From Granulicella sp. 5B5 (lineage in GTDB: Bacteria; Acidobacteriota; Terriglobia; Terriglobales; Acidobacteriaceae): a stretch of 64,000 nt of DNA. Of this stretch, positions 16,563 through 25,974 are shown piece after piece; within the stretch, counting starts at the first letter, position 1, and each line of letters begins with the position of its first letter. Under the pieces are notes generated by a model. The model ran no database searches. It worked only from the letters and a program-made list of their open reading frames with translations, and was not told the origin of the DNA. Made by a program: the position numbers and the translations under genes. The DNA lies in assembly GCF_014083945.1 (NCBI RefSeq), contig NZ_CP046444.1:186001-250000 (forward strand), written 5' to 3'.

Positions 16563-17570
16563 TTACCAGCCGCGATGCTGCATCATGTCGGCGTCTTCGA
16601 TCGCGCTCACGGCCAGCCCCTTCATCGCGCCCAGGCAGTCTTCGCTGGCCTGCGCAATGATCGCCGGATCGTTGTAGTGCGTCGCCGCCAGCACAATCGC
16701 CTTCGCTCGGCTCTCCGCCTCCGCGCGCTCCTCCGGATTCTTGAACTCGCCTTCCTTTACGCCGAAGAGCTTCGCCTCCTCCGCATCGTAGCGGCCCACT
16801 TCAAGACGAATATTGCCTTCCTTCATAAAGATGCCTGAACCCACAAATACCGTCTCCGCGCCCAGCTGCATCATCATCGCTGCATCCGCCGGCGTCGCAA
16901 TGCCGCCAGCCGAGAAGTTCGGCACCGGCAGCTTGCCCGTCTTCGCCACCATCACCACCAGCTCATACGGTGCGCGCAGGTTCTTCGCGGCAGCATAAAG
17001 CTCCTGCTCGCTCAGCACCGTCAGCGCCTTCATCTCGCTCGTGATCTGCCGCATGTGCTTCACCGCGTGGATCACATCGCCCGTGCCCGGCTCGCCCTTC
17101 GTGCGAATCATCGCCGCGCCTTCAGCAATACGCCGCAGCGCCTCGCCCAGGTCTTTCGCACCGCAAACGAACGGCGTCTTGAACGCATGCTTGTCGATGT
17201 GGTGCAGCTCATCCGCCGGCGTCAGCACCTCGCTCTCGTCGATAAAGTCCACCGACAGCGTCTCCAGCACCTGCGCCTCGACGAAGTGTCCAATGCGCGC
17301 CTTCGCCATCACCGGAATACTCACGGCCTTCTGGATCGCCTTGATCATTCCCGGATGCGACATGCGCGCCACCCCGCCCTGCGCCCGGATCATCGCCGGC
17401 ACGCGTTCCAGCGCCATCACTGCCACGGCGCCTGCGGCCTCCGCAATCACCGCCTGGTCGACGTCCATCACATCCATGATGACGCCGCCCTTAAGCATCT
17501 CAGCCAGCCCGACCTTCAGTCGCAGACCTGCGCCATTGCTTGAGCCATTGCCGTTAACATGCTGTGCCAT
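16563..17570 (-). CDS. pdxS: PdxS, synthase subunit of pyridoxal 5'-phosphate synthase
   Basis: 335 residues from the ATG at 17570, chosen because GGGAGG lies 5-10 bases upstream; the open frame continues further but without family similarity. The (beta/alpha)8 barrel carries the family signatures [30 protein letters not shown], the catalytic Lys in [10 protein letters not shown], and [19 protein letters not shown]. It condenses ribose 5-phosphate, glyceraldehyde 3-phosphate and ammonia to make vitamin B6. About 40 residues longer than typical, mostly at the two ends. Pairs with pdxT. Confidence 0.96.
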   Translation of the reverse strand: MAQHVNGNGSSNGAGLRLKVGLAEMLKGGVIMDVMDVDQAVIAEAAGAVAVMALERVPAMIRAQGGVARMSHPGMIKAIQKAVSIPVMAKARIGHFVEAQVLETLSVDFIDESEVLTPADELHHIDKHAFKTPFVCGAKDLGEALRRIAEGAAMIRTKGEPGTGDVIHAVKHMRQITSEMKALTVLSEQELYAAAKNLRAPYELVVMVAKTGKLPVPNFSAGGIATPADAAMMMQLGAETVFVGSGIFMKEGNIRLEVGRYDAEEAKLFGVKEGEFKNPEERAEAESRAKAIVLAATHYNDPAIIAQASEDCLGAMKGLAVSAIEDADMMQHRGW

Positions 17571-17716
17571 CGTGGAGCCTCCCTGCAGCGCGGGAAAAGA
17601 GTTGAAAATGTCCGCGCCAGAAGCTAAGTTTAGCAGTTTTGAAACACAGCCGTGACACGACCTCACCGGGAAGCCTGTCATCCTGCCCAGAAGCTTCTCG
17701 TCTCACCGTAAAAGCC

Positions 17717-17766
17717 TGTCATCGCGACCGCAGGCCACAGGCCGTAGCGGAGAGATCCCTGTATTT
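17717..17766 (+). repeat. variable-stem dispersed repeat, copy F1
   Basis: Begins TGTCATCGCGACCG and ends GCGGAGAGATCCCTG, with a small central hairpin GGCC/GGCC. It lies in the 257-base gap between pdxS and ppk1. This is the most divergent of five copies. Confidence 0.6.
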
Positions 17767-17827
17767 CGAGGGCGCCTGCTCAGCACACGCAGCACCTTCC
17801 TGCGACCACACTATCAACAGGATGCAG

Positions 17828-20098
17828 CTACACCGCTTCCGCCACCGTCGCCTCGGCGTCCAGCTTCACCGGCTCCTTCGGTGTCACCGCCTCCGGCTGC
17901 TGCGCACCCAGCCTCATCTCCGGGTTCGCCGAGATGTGCATGAACCAGTCCTGCGCGCTCATCCCCGAAACCTTCTTCTTGCCGCCACTCGTCGTCTCCA
18001 CCTGTGCCCGCTTGTACGTCCCATCCGGCTGCAACACACGCGCCTTGATGTCATCCCGCAAATACGCCTCCAGGATCTCGTCCCGCAGCCGCCGCTTCGC
18101 CGCCTCGTCCTCGACAGGGAAGACCACCTCGCAACGCTCATACAGGTTCCGCACCATCCAGTCAGCGCTGCCTGCAAACACCTCTTCGCTGCCGCCATTC
18201 GCAAACCAGAAGATCCGGCTATGCTCCAGGAACCGCCCCACAATCGACCGCACACGAATCCTCTCGCTCAGCCCCTTCACACCCGGCCGCAGCGCGCACA
18301 TCCCACGCACAATCAGGTCAGTCTCTACGCCAGCCTGCGACGCCGTATACAGCGCCTCGATCGTCGGCTCATCCAGCAGCCCATTCATCTTGGCGATAAT
18401 CCGCGCCTTCCGTCCTGCCTTCGCATGTTCGGTCTCACGAGCGATCAGCCGCAGAAAATCCTTCGCCAGCGTCACCGGCGCCACCATCAGCGGACGATAC
18501 GCATCCGTCCCTGTCTCCCACTCTGCCGTCAGGTAGCGGAACACCTTCATCACCGCCTCGGTCACCTCCGGCCGGCACGTCAGCAGGCTGATGTCCGTAT
18601 AAAATCTCGCGGTCACCGGGTTGTAGTTGCCCGTACCCAGGTGCGCATAGCTCCGCACAATCCCATCCGAGTCCCGCCGCACAATCAGCGCCAGCTTGCA
18701 GTGCGTCTTGTACCCGAAGATCCCATGGAACACCTGCACGCCCGCATCTTCCAGCTCGCGCGACCAGCGAATGTTCGACGACTCATCGAACCGCGCCATC
18801 AGCTCCACCACCACCATCACGTCCTTCGACTGCGCCGCCTCGCGCAGCGCCCCAAAGATCGTCGAGTCCGCGCTCGTCCGGTACAGCGTCTGCTTGATCG
18901 AGATCACACTCGGATCGCCCGACCCCGCCTCGATAAACTCCTCCACCGTGTTGTAGCTGTCATACGGATGGTGCAGCAGAATGTCGCCCCTGCGCAGTTC
19001 TGCAAAGATGTTCCGGCTCTTATCCAGCTTCAGCCGTCGTCCATGGAACTCCACAAACTTCAGGCTCTCCTGCTTGATCGCGCCATACAGCGAAAACAGC
19101 CGTGACAGGCTCACCGGCGCCGTCGTCGGAAACACCTGCCACGGCTCCAGCTCGAAGTTCCCGCGCAGCCGTTCCACAATCTCTTCGCTCGCGCCGTCCT
19201 CAATCTCCAGCCTTACCGCATCGCCCTTGCGCCGGTTGTGCAGCTCCTCGGCCACCGTCTCCAGCAGCGACCGGCTCTCTTCTTCCTGCATGTACAAATT
19301 GCTGTTTCGAGTCACCCGGAACGTTGCGCGGTCCAGAATGTTGTACCCCCGGAACATCCCCTCCAGGTGCGCCTCAATCAGGTCCTCCAGCCGTAAAAAC
19401 CCGCGCCGCCCATCGCGCTCCGGCAGCGCGATCAGCGTCGGCAGCGCGCGAGGAATCGTTACCACTCCCAGCACCTTCGGGCTGGTCGCGTTCTTAGCTC
19501 TGCGCTTATGCCGCAGCAACAGTGCCAGGCACAGCGCCTTGTTCAGCACCCGCGGAAACGGATGCGCCGGGTCCAGCGTCACCGGCGTCAGCAGCGGGTC
19601 GATCTCCTCATGAAAGTACCGTTGCGCGAACGCCCGGTCCGCCTCGCGCAGCTGCTTCCACTGCACAATCCTTATCCCTGCGGTCCCCAGCGCCGGTGCG
19701 AGCTTCTTGTTCCAGCACTCCGCCTGGTCTTTCGCAAACCCATGCAGGATCTCCTGCAGCTGCGCCATGCGTTCGTTCTGGGTAAAGCCGCCGTCATCCG
19801 GCCGTTGCGGCAGCCCCAGCTCCTCTTCCATCTTCTGCAGGATGCCCGCCACCCGGATCTCCACAAACTCATCCAGGTTGCTCGCCGTAATCGCCAGGAA
19901 CTTCACCCGCTCCAGCAGCGGATTGCTCGCATCTTCCGCCTCTTCCAGCACGCGCCGGTTGAACTGCATCCAGCTCTCATCGCGGTTGATAAACCGCCCG
20001 CCCGGCAGGCTCTTGGCGACGCGACGCGCTGGCCGTACCGTTGCCTCTCCGGCGGCCGCCGCCGTCCCCACCGCAGGTGTCTGCTTCCGAGTCGTCAT
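17828..20098 (-). CDS. ppk1: polyphosphate kinase 1
   Basis: 756 residues covering the full four-domain enzyme after a 30-residue basic Ala-rich extension. The N domain starts at FINRDESWMQFNRRVLEEA. The phosphohistidine is in YKTHCKLALIVRR, followed by LGTGNYNPVTARFYTD, and the second HKD-like His is in GRFLEHSRIFWF. It transfers the gamma-phosphate of ATP reversibly to polyphosphate. The gene appears monocistronic. The upstream gap contains an inverted repeat at 20161-20176. A partner exopolyphosphatase is not in the window. Confidence 0.96.
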   Translation of the reverse strand: MTTRKQTPAVGTAAAAGEATVRPARRVAKSLPGGRFINRDESWMQFNRRVLEEAEDASNPLLERVKFLAITASNLDEFVEIRVAGILQKMEEELGLPQRPDDGGFTQNERMAQLQEILHGFAKDQAECWNKKLAPALGTAGIRIVQWKQLREADRAFAQRYFHEEIDPLLTPVTLDPAHPFPRVLNKALCLALLLRHKRRAKNATSPKVLGVVTIPRALPTLIALPERDGRRGFLRLEDLIEAHLEGMFRGYNILDRATFRVTRNSNLYMQEEESRSLLETVAEELHNRRKGDAVRLEIEDGASEEIVERLRGNFELEPWQVFPTTAPVSLSRLFSLYGAIKQESLKFVEFHGRRLKLDKSRNIFAELRRGDILLHHPYDSYNTVEEFIEAGSGDPSVISIKQTLYRTSADSTIFGALREAAQSKDVMVVVELMARFDESSNIRWSRELEDAGVQVFHGIFGYKTHCKLALIVRRDSDGIVRSYAHLGTGNYNPVTARFYTDISLLTCRPEVTEAVMKVFRYLTAEWETGTDAYRPLMVAPVTLAKDFLRLIARETEHAKAGRKARIIAKMNGLLDEPTIEALYTASQAGVETDLIVRGMCALRPGVKGLSERIRVRSIVGRFLEHSRIFWFANGGSEEVFAGSADWMVRNLYERCEVVFPVEDEAAKRRLRDEILEAYLRDDIKARVLQPDGTYKRAQVETTSGGKKKVSGMSAQDWFMHISANPEMRLGAQQPEAVTPKEPVKLDAEATVAEAV

Positions 20099-20160
20099 AG
20101 CCTTCGTACACCCTCAAATCATCTATCTGCAGAAACTGCCACGAATCTATCCCAGCCCAT

Positions 20161-20176
20161 GTCACAGGAGTGTGAC
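20161..20176. promoter_or_regulatory. inverted repeat upstream of ppk1
   Basis: GTCACA and TGTGAC are perfect inverted repeats with a 4-base spacer, 63 bases upstream of the ppk1 start and about 150 bases upstream of the divergent 11-mer-repeat gene. It looks like a dimeric regulator site but matches no consensus I can name. Confidence 0.35.
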
Positions 20177-20329
20177 GTTTCGGCAACAAGTTGCCCAACT
20201 CCCGGTGCCACACGCCTCCCACGGCAATTTCGCCAACCAAACCGCCTCTCGTGCATCTAACTCCATGAGCCCTAAACCCATAGGCCGTACCTAAGGGTAC
20301 TCCAGCCCGCACGAACGAAGGAGCATCGC

Positions 20330-20749
20330 ATGACCCCCATCCGCACCCTCTCCGCCCTTACCCTCGCCACCGCGCTTACCCTTAGCGCTTCGGCCTTTGC
20401 CCAGATCGGCCAGGACCTCAAGAACGCCGGCCACAACACCGCCGACGCCTCCAAAACGGCAGCCCACGACACCGCCAGCGGCACCAAAAAGGTCTATCAC
20501 AAGACCGTCAGCGGCACGAAGACCGCCACCCACGATACCGAGCACGGCACCAAGGTCGCGGCCCACAAAACCGATGAAGGCACCAAGACTGCTTACCATA
20601 AAACCGTCAACGGCACGAAGACCGTCGGGCACGACACCGCTCACGGCACCAAAGTAGCCGCCCACAAAACCGAGAACGGCACCACCCACGTTGTCCACAA
20701 GATCCAGGGCAAACCCGAGCACCCCGCCGAAACCAACCCCCACAACTAA
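20330..20749 (+). CDS. secreted His/Thr/Lys-rich protein with seven 11-residue repeats
   Basis: 139 residues with a signal peptide (LTLATALTLSASAFA, cleavage before Gln25). From residue 43 to 119 the protein is seven exact tandem 11-mers of the form (T/V)AxHxTxxGTK, for example KVYHKTVSGTK and VAAHKTDEGTK. Units 2-4 and 5-7 also form a 33-residue higher-order repeat. Eleven-residue periodicity is typical of LEA group 3 and similar amphipathic or coiled-coil stress proteins; the regular His could also bind metal. It is monocistronic between divergent ppk1 and convergent ctaA. Function unknown; periplasmic protection or metal binding are guesses. Confidence 0.85.
   Translation: MTPIRTLSALTLATALTLSASAFAQIGQDLKNAGHNTADASKTAAHDTASGTKKVYHKTVSGTKTATHDTEHGTKVAAHKTDEGTKTAYHKTVNGTKTVGHDTAHGTKVAAHKTENGTTHVVHKIQGKPEHPAETNPHN
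20456..20686 (+). repeat. tandem 33-bp coding repeat (seven units)
   Basis: Seven in-frame 33-bp units encode residues 43-119 of the secreted protein. Two larger 99-bp units (20489-20587 and 20588-20686) are more alike to each other than single 33-bp units are, indicating duplication of a three-unit block. Confidence 0.8.
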
Positions 20750-20774
20750 CTCGTCAAACAGCGATCGAACTCTC

Positions 20775-20845
20775 GAAGGGGCACGGCTTTAGCTGAAGCC
20801 GTGCCCCTTCAGACAGCAGCATCAGCGCGGCTTCAGCCGCTGAGG
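20775..20845 (+). repeat. two-hairpin dispersed repeat, copy E8
   Basis: Hairpin A is a perfect 15-bp stem, GAAGGGGCACGGCTT (20775-20789) with its complement at 20796-20810, and a 6-base loop. Hairpin B is weaker, around GCGCGGCTTCAGCCGC (20825-20845). It sits between the convergent 11-mer-repeat gene and ctaA and could also act as a bidirectional terminator. Confidence 0.65.
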
Positions 20846-20868
20846 TTCGTCTGGTGAACCCCACGGCC

Positions 20869-21846
20869 TCAGGCAGTCATTCTTGCGAGCGGCTCGGAAC
20901 CCACCGCTATCCGCCTCCGCTCCTCCCCCACAAACACCCCCGAGCACGCCGCGACCAGCGCGATCCAGTACGCGTCCGCACCCAGCAGATGCAGCACCTG
21001 CATCCACGTCGGAGCCAGCAGCAGCACATCGGTCACGCCCAGCACGATCTGCAGTGCAATCAACCCCAGCACCCAGCGTCCAATTCGCGACCGCAGACTT
21101 ACACTCAGCCACACCGCGCACGCCAGCGCAATCACACTCGCCGCCGGATGCAGCCACCGCATCCGGATCAGCAACGGCGCATGGGCCGCAAAGTCCTGCA
21201 TCAACCCCCTCTGCAAATCTGGAGAAGGGAACAGCGTGTCCGCCAGCGCAGCCACCGCGCCCGTCGCGCCCACAAGCAGAGTCGTCGCCAGCGCAACCCA
21301 CGCCACCACGCGCGACCGCCCCTCCAGCGCCATCACCGTACCGCCACGCAGCCACCACCACGTCAGCGTCATCGCGCCCAGCAGCAGCAGGGTGTTCGAA
21401 AAATGTATCCCCTGCACAATCACTCGTGCCGTTGACGCATTGTTCTCGACGTACCCGCCCTTCACCAGCACCGCGCCCAGCGCGCCTTCGGTCAGCAGCA
21501 GCACTCCGGTCCACACCACCGCGCGCCGCGCAATATCGCCCTTCTCCCGCGCCATGAACACCCATGCAATCAGCCCCACCACCAGCCACGTACATACGCC
21601 CGTCAGCGACCGGTGCACATACTCAATCACCGTCGCAATCCGCGGATGATGCGGAATGATCTCTCCATTGCACAGCGGCCAGTGGTTCCCGCACCCATTA
21701 CCGGACCCGGTCGCGCGCACCACCGCGCCCTCCACAATCACCAGCACCATGAACCCCACCACAAACGCGGCATACCCGCTGATCCCACGCCCACGCCGCA
21801 ACCAATTCACCATCGCGCCCATACCCACGATTGTAGTCTTCGCCAT
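20869..21846 (-). CDS. ctaA: heme A synthase (CtaA/COX15 family)
   Basis: 325 residues with eight predicted membrane helices in two pseudo-symmetric halves. Heme-ligand His residues occur in EYVHRSLTG, VQGIHFSNT, RWLHPAAS and VLHLLGAD. The extracytoplasmic cysteine pair is in NGCGNHWPLCNG, as in Bacillus-type CtaA. It oxidises the heme O methyl group to make heme A for the aa3-type oxidase encoded 5 kb away. The heme O synthase gene is not in the window. An internal ATG 12 codons downstream is an alternative start. Confidence 0.92.
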   Translation of the reverse strand: MAKTTIVGMGAMVNWLRRGRGISGYAAFVVGFMVLVIVEGAVVRATGSGNGCGNHWPLCNGEIIPHHPRIATVIEYVHRSLTGVCTWLVVGLIAWVFMAREKGDIARRAVVWTGVLLLTEGALGAVLVKGGYVENNASTARVIVQGIHFSNTLLLLGAMTLTWWWLRGGTVMALEGRSRVVAWVALATTLLVGATGAVAALADTLFPSPDLQRGLMQDFAAHAPLLIRMRWLHPAASVIALACAVWLSVSLRSRIGRWVLGLIALQIVLGVTDVLLLAPTWMQVLHLLGADAYWIALVAACSGVFVGEERRRIAVGSEPLARMTA

Positions 21847-21920
21847 ACCGACCCCGCGTATCCCCCGTCACAGCAAAGCGATCCCAACTCAGGCCACCTT
21901 TTTTCTACTCCTCTGCTCCT

Positions 21921-22772
21921 CTACTCTCTGCCCAATTCTCTCGCCCGCTCCGTCGCCCGCTTCACCGCCTTGATCAGCGTCACACGTAGCCCCCCTTCTT
22001 CCAGCTCCAGAATCCCATCCACCGTGCACCCTGCCGGAGTCGTCACCTCGTCCTTCAGCAGCGCCGGGTGCGACCCTGTCTCCAGCACCATCTTCGCCGC
22101 GCCATACGTCGTCTGCGCGGCCAGTTGAGTCGCCACATCGCGCGGCAGCCCAACGTTCACGCCGGCCTCCGCCAGCGCCTCAATAATGATGTACAAAAAC
22201 GCCGGCCCCGACCCCGACAAACCTGTCACCGCGTCCATATGCTTCTCATCCACGATCACCGTCCGCCCAACCGTCGCAAAGATCCGCTGCGCCAGCGTCA
22301 TCTGCTCATCCGTCACATGCGACCCGCGACACAGCGCCGTAATCCCCGCGCCCAGCGCCGCCGGAGTATTCGGCATAGCCCGAATCACGCTGGCGTCCTT
22401 GCCAGCGGCCTCTTCAATCGCCTTGGTCTTCACGCTCGCCGCAACCGAGATCAGCAGTACTCCCGGCTTCAGCCCGGCCGCGATCCCGCGCACCACATCG
22501 CCCATCTGCTGCGGCTTCACTCCCAGCAGCACCACATCCGCGCCCGCCACAGCAGCCGAGTTGTCAGTCGTCACCATCACGCCATACTGCTGACTCAGCG
22601 CCGTCGCCCGGCCCTCATGCGCCACTGTCGCGACAATCTGCTCCGGCGTCAACAGCCCGCTGCGCAAAAACGCCTGCAGCAGAATGCCGCCCATCTTGCC
22701 CGCACCCAGCACCGCCACCCGCATCGCTGCCGGTGCATGCCCCGTCGTCTTCCCGCTCGCCGCAGTATTCAT
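21921..22772 (-). CDS. proC: pyrroline-5-carboxylate reductase
   Basis: 283 residues. The N-terminal Rossmann motif is VAVLGAGKMGG and the NAD(P) region continues to GVKPQQ. The C-terminal dimerisation domain has the family signature MDAVTGLSGSGPAFLYIIIEAL, and the ProC signature continues in KDEVTTPAGCTVDGI. It makes proline from pyrroline-5-carboxylate with NAD(P)H. AGGGA precedes the ATG by a few bases. It is a single gene with a variable-stem repeat just upstream. Confidence 0.96.
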   Translation of the reverse strand: MNTAASGKTTGHAPAAMRVAVLGAGKMGGILLQAFLRSGLLTPEQIVATVAHEGRATALSQQYGVMVTTDNSAAVAGADVVLLGVKPQQMGDVVRGIAAGLKPGVLLISVAASVKTKAIEEAAGKDASVIRAMPNTPAALGAGITALCRGSHVTDEQMTLAQRIFATVGRTVIVDEKHMDAVTGLSGSGPAFLYIIIEALAEAGVNVGLPRDVATQLAAQTTYGAAKMVLETGSHPALLKDEVTTPAGCTVDGILELEEGGLRVTLIKAVKRATERARELGRE

Positions 22773-22831
22773 GTCCCTGCCAGCCTACCAAACACACCCT
22801 CACCAAGAGGAATTCACGCCCACCAAGGAAT

Positions 22832-22890
22832 TGTCATCTCGACCGAAGCAGGACAGTTTCATCGTCCTGCGCAGCGGAGAGACCTGCATC
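22832..22890 (+). repeat. variable-stem dispersed repeat, copy F2
   Basis: Starts TGTCATCTCGACCGAA and ends GCGCAGCGGAGAGACCTGC. The inner stem is GCAGGAC (22848-22854) with GTCCTGC (22864-22870). It lies about 60 bases upstream of proC, facing away from it. Confidence 0.7.
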
Positions 22891-22929
22891 TTGGAGGGCA
22901 CCAGAAATCCAGTAATCCGCCCAAATCAG

Positions 22930-22998
22930 GTAGCCCGAGCCTTTAGGCTCGGGTCTCATAACCGGTCCCGGAAAGAAAAAGGGCTTTAGCCCTGGGGT
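22930..22998 (+). repeat. two-hairpin dispersed repeat, copy E2
   Basis: Hairpin A is CCCGAGCCT/AGGCTCGGG (22934-22953), flanked by GTAG and TCTCATA as in copy E1. Hairpin B is AGGGCT/AGCCCT (22980-22993). It sits between the convergent ends of nothing on the plus strand and the 3' end of the AAA+/Fis-like gene, 6 bases past that gene's stop. Confidence 0.7.
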
Positions 22999-23004
22999 TT
23001 ACCT

Positions 23005-23955
23005 CTAACCCGCCAACAACAACGGCCCCGCCTCCGCTGCGTCCAGCATCCGGTACAGCGTCGACCGGCTGATCCCCAGCACCTCCGCTGCCTTCAGCTT
23101 GTTTCCATTGCAAGCCAGCAGCACGTTCCGGATGTGTTCCTGCACAATCTGGTCCAGCTTCACCAGCCGCGCCCGCGCCGCAACCGGCCTGGGCTTCTGC
23201 TCGCTGGACTTCAGCGCCGCACCAAGGTCCTCCGCATCCAGCGGAACCCCGGCACGATGCTCCACCAGCCAGTCCACCACATCATTCAACTGATACAAAT
23301 TGCCCGGCCACTCCTGCTCGGCCGCTGCGTCCAGAAAGCTGTCTGTCGCATACACTGGTCGCGTCCGCAGCCCCACCGCCGCCTGCTCCATCCTGCGCCG
23401 CTGCAGCCTGTCATGGATCAGCGCCGGCAGGTCCGCCGCCCGATCCCGCAGCGTCGGCAGTGCCACCCGCAGCGACGCCAGATATCCAGCCAGCTCCGGC
23501 AGAAAGAATCCTGCGCTGATATAGGGCTTCAACCCGCGCCCCACAAACGCCACCACCCGCGTTGTCTGCGTCCCATGCTGTCGCATCATCCGCAACAGCC
23601 CCTCCTGCGCTGCACGAGACAGCCGCTCTGCCTCCGGCAGATACAGCAGCCCGACACCCCGCCAGTCGACCACACCCTCGCCGCCAAACCACTCCTCGGC
23701 CTCGGTGGCATGCACCATCGCAAACCCCAGTTCATGCACCGGGCACATCTGGTGCAGCAACCGAGCCACCGCCTCCTCGCCGCACCCCGGCTCGCCTGTC
23801 AGCGACAGGCTCCGAAAGTACGGCGCCACCCGCCGTATCTGCGACCGCAACTGCGTGCTCGCCATGCTGCTGCCTAGCAGGGCAGAGCTGTCGCCCTCCG
23901 CAGAGCCATTCTGCCGATGCGATGCAAACCTCAGGACCTGTTCATCACTCCCCAT
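23005..23955 (-). CDS. degenerate AAA+ enhancer-binding-protein-like regulator with Fis-type HTH
   Basis: 316 residues from the ATG at 23955; an in-frame TTG further up lies inside a terminator-like hairpin and is rejected. The layout is that of the AAA+ and Fis domains of sigma-54 activators, but the ATPase is broken: Walker A reads GEPGCGEE with Glu60 in place of Lys, Walker B Asp is absent (GLLYLPEAERL), and there is no GAFTGA loop. The C-terminal HTH is intact (NKLKAAEVLGISRSTLYRML). It therefore probably binds DNA without ATP-driven sigma-54 activation. The target is unknown. Confidence 0.85.
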   Translation of the reverse strand: MGSDEQVLRFASHRQNGSAEGDSSALLGSSMASTQLRSQIRRVAPYFRSLSLTGEPGCGEEAVARLLHQMCPVHELGFAMVHATEAEEWFGGEGVVDWRGVGLLYLPEAERLSRAAQEGLLRMMRQHGTQTTRVVAFVGRGLKPYISAGFFLPELAGYLASLRVALPTLRDRAADLPALIHDRLQRRRMEQAAVGLRTRPVYATDSFLDAAAEQEWPGNLYQLNDVVDWLVEHRAGVPLDAEDLGAALKSSEQKPRPVAARARLVKLDQIVQEHIRNVLLACNGNKLKAAEVLGISRSTLYRMLDAAEAGPLLLAG

Positions 23956-24045
23956 CCCGGCTATATCGGCGGAACCGGCCCAGTGTTTAGCTCTCCGGTT
24001 CCGCAGCCCTCTTGACAGCCCCGATATAATAAAAGTGAGCAAGAA

Positions 24046-24072
24046 AAAGGCCCGGCGTTTAGCCAGGCCTTT
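24046..24072 (-). terminator. terminator downstream of the bacilliredoxin gene
   Basis: AAAGGCC (24046-24052) pairs with GGCCTTT (24066-24072), and an inner GGC/GCC extends the stem. On the minus strand the stem runs into TTTTTC, a typical intrinsic terminator, about 140 bases past the bacilliredoxin stop and before the AAA+/Fis-like gene. Confidence 0.65.
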
Positions 24073-24167
24073 CGATCTTTTAAACCCAAAACCCGCAACT
24101 CAGAACCCAAAAACGGACGCCAAAGACTCTCTGGCGACCAAAGTAACCGCTCGCATGGTTACGAGCT

Positions 24168-24212
24168 TAACTCCAATCCGCTGCGGATCTTAGCCCCAAA
24201 AACGGGGGAGGG
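24168..24212 (+). repeat. ATCCGCTGCGGAT-type dispersed repeat, copy G1
   Basis: TAACTCCAATCCGCTGCGG is followed by ATCTTAGCCCCAAAAACGGG and GGAGGG. It contains the palindrome ATCCGCTGCGGAT and a CCCC/GGGG hairpin. It ends 3 bases before the bacilliredoxin stop. Nearly identical to copy G2. Confidence 0.7.
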
Positions 24213-24214
24213 TC

Positions 24215-24640
24215 TTAGACGTTTGCCTTCGCGCAGTACGCCTCGAACGCCCGGTTCAGCTCCGCCGCAATCGCCGGTGCCGTCGAGCTCTCGATCGCCG
24301 ACCGCTGCATCAGATAGATCAGCTGCCCATCGCGCAGAATCGCAATCGCCGGGCTCGTCGGTGGATGACCGCCAAAGTACCCACGCGCCTTCTCCGTCGC
24401 CTCGCGGTCCTGCCCCGCAAACACGCTGATCGCATGGTCCGGCTTCACGTTGCCCTGCAGGGCCATCCGCACACCAGGACGCATCTTGCCCGCCGCGCAG
24501 CCGCAGATCGAGTTCACCACCACCATTGTCGTGCCGGGCTCAGCCAGCGCCGCATCCACATCCGCCGCCGTCCGCGCCTCTGCGATGCCGGCCTTGGTCA
24601 GCTCCTCGCGCATCGGAATCACCATCAACTCTGGGTACAT
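24215..24640 (-). CDS. bacilliredoxin, BrxA/BrxB (YphP) family
   Basis: 141 residues from the ATG at 24640, preferred over an ATG 48 bases upstream because AAGGAG sits 8-9 bases before it and because the family begins here (MYPELMVIPMREEL). The active site is the CGC in NSICGCAAGKMRPG. These thioredoxin-like proteins remove bacillithiol or similar low-molecular-weight thiols from oxidised cysteines. The C-terminal half is the usual PPTSPAIAILRDGQLIYLMQR. Single gene, divergent from murB. Confidence 0.9.
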   Translation of the reverse strand: MYPELMVIPMREELTKAGIAEARTAADVDAALAEPGTTMVVVNSICGCAAGKMRPGVRMALQGNVKPDHAISVFAGQDREATEKARGYFGGHPPTSPAIAILRDGQLIYLMQRSAIESSTAPAIAAELNRAFEAYCAKANV

Positions 24641-24803
24641 AAGCCTGTTCTCCTTGGGTGCTTCAACTATGGATACTTCGATAGACATCGAAACCTTCGT
24701 CTCTTAGATTGTACGTGCTCCCAAACGATGCAACCAAACAAACGGAGGCACGGTCCATCGAGCTTTGCAGGAACCGGCCCAGCAGGAAGTGAAGCGGTGG
24801 CCA

Positions 24804-24891
24804 GCTTTGAAGGGGACGGGCTTCAGCCCGTCCATGACTGCCACCTTTTGAAGACAGGGGCTTTAGCCCCGGAGGGAAGAGTTGCCAAGCG
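24804..24891 (+). repeat. two-hairpin dispersed repeat, copy E3 (with terminal inverted repeats)
   Basis: The 88-bp unit starts GCTTTG and ends CAAAGC, a 6-bp terminal inverted repeat. Hairpin A is GACGGGCT/AGCCCGTC, hairpin B is GGGGCTTTAGCCCC followed by GGAGGGAA. Its first 30 bases are identical to copy E7 inside miaB. It lies in the divergent gap between the bacilliredoxin gene and murB, ending 16 bases before the murB ATG. Confidence 0.8.
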
Positions 24892-24907
24892 TATATCCTT
24901 GAACCCG

Positions 24908-25966
<1,059 letters not shown>

Positions 25967-25974
25967 AGAAGACG

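Noticed and set aside
17639-19105. 488-codon open frame on the plus strand
   Set aside because: It lies wholly antisense to ppk1. Its translation is Arg/His/Leu/Gln rich and without domains, as expected from a high-GC gene read backwards.
20161-20176. GTCACA-N4-TGTGAC considered as a CRP or Pho box
   Set aside because: A CRP site has TGTGA before TCACA with a 6-base spacer, the reverse order, and a Pho box is a direct repeat. It is kept only as an unassigned inverted repeat.
20456-20686. The tandem 33-bp units considered as a CRISPR array
   Set aside because: Units are contiguous with no spacers, coding and in frame; they are protein repeats.
22930-22998. Repeat E2 as an ordinary intrinsic terminator of the AAA+/Fis gene
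   Set aside because: It lacks a T-run on the minus strand and shares flanks and order with the other repeat copies, so the repeat explanation fits better, although it may also stop transcription.
24041-24042. TTG start giving a 29-residue longer AAA+/Fis protein
   Set aside because: This start lies within the T-run of the terminator hairpin and has no ribosome-binding site. The ATG at 23955 is preferred.
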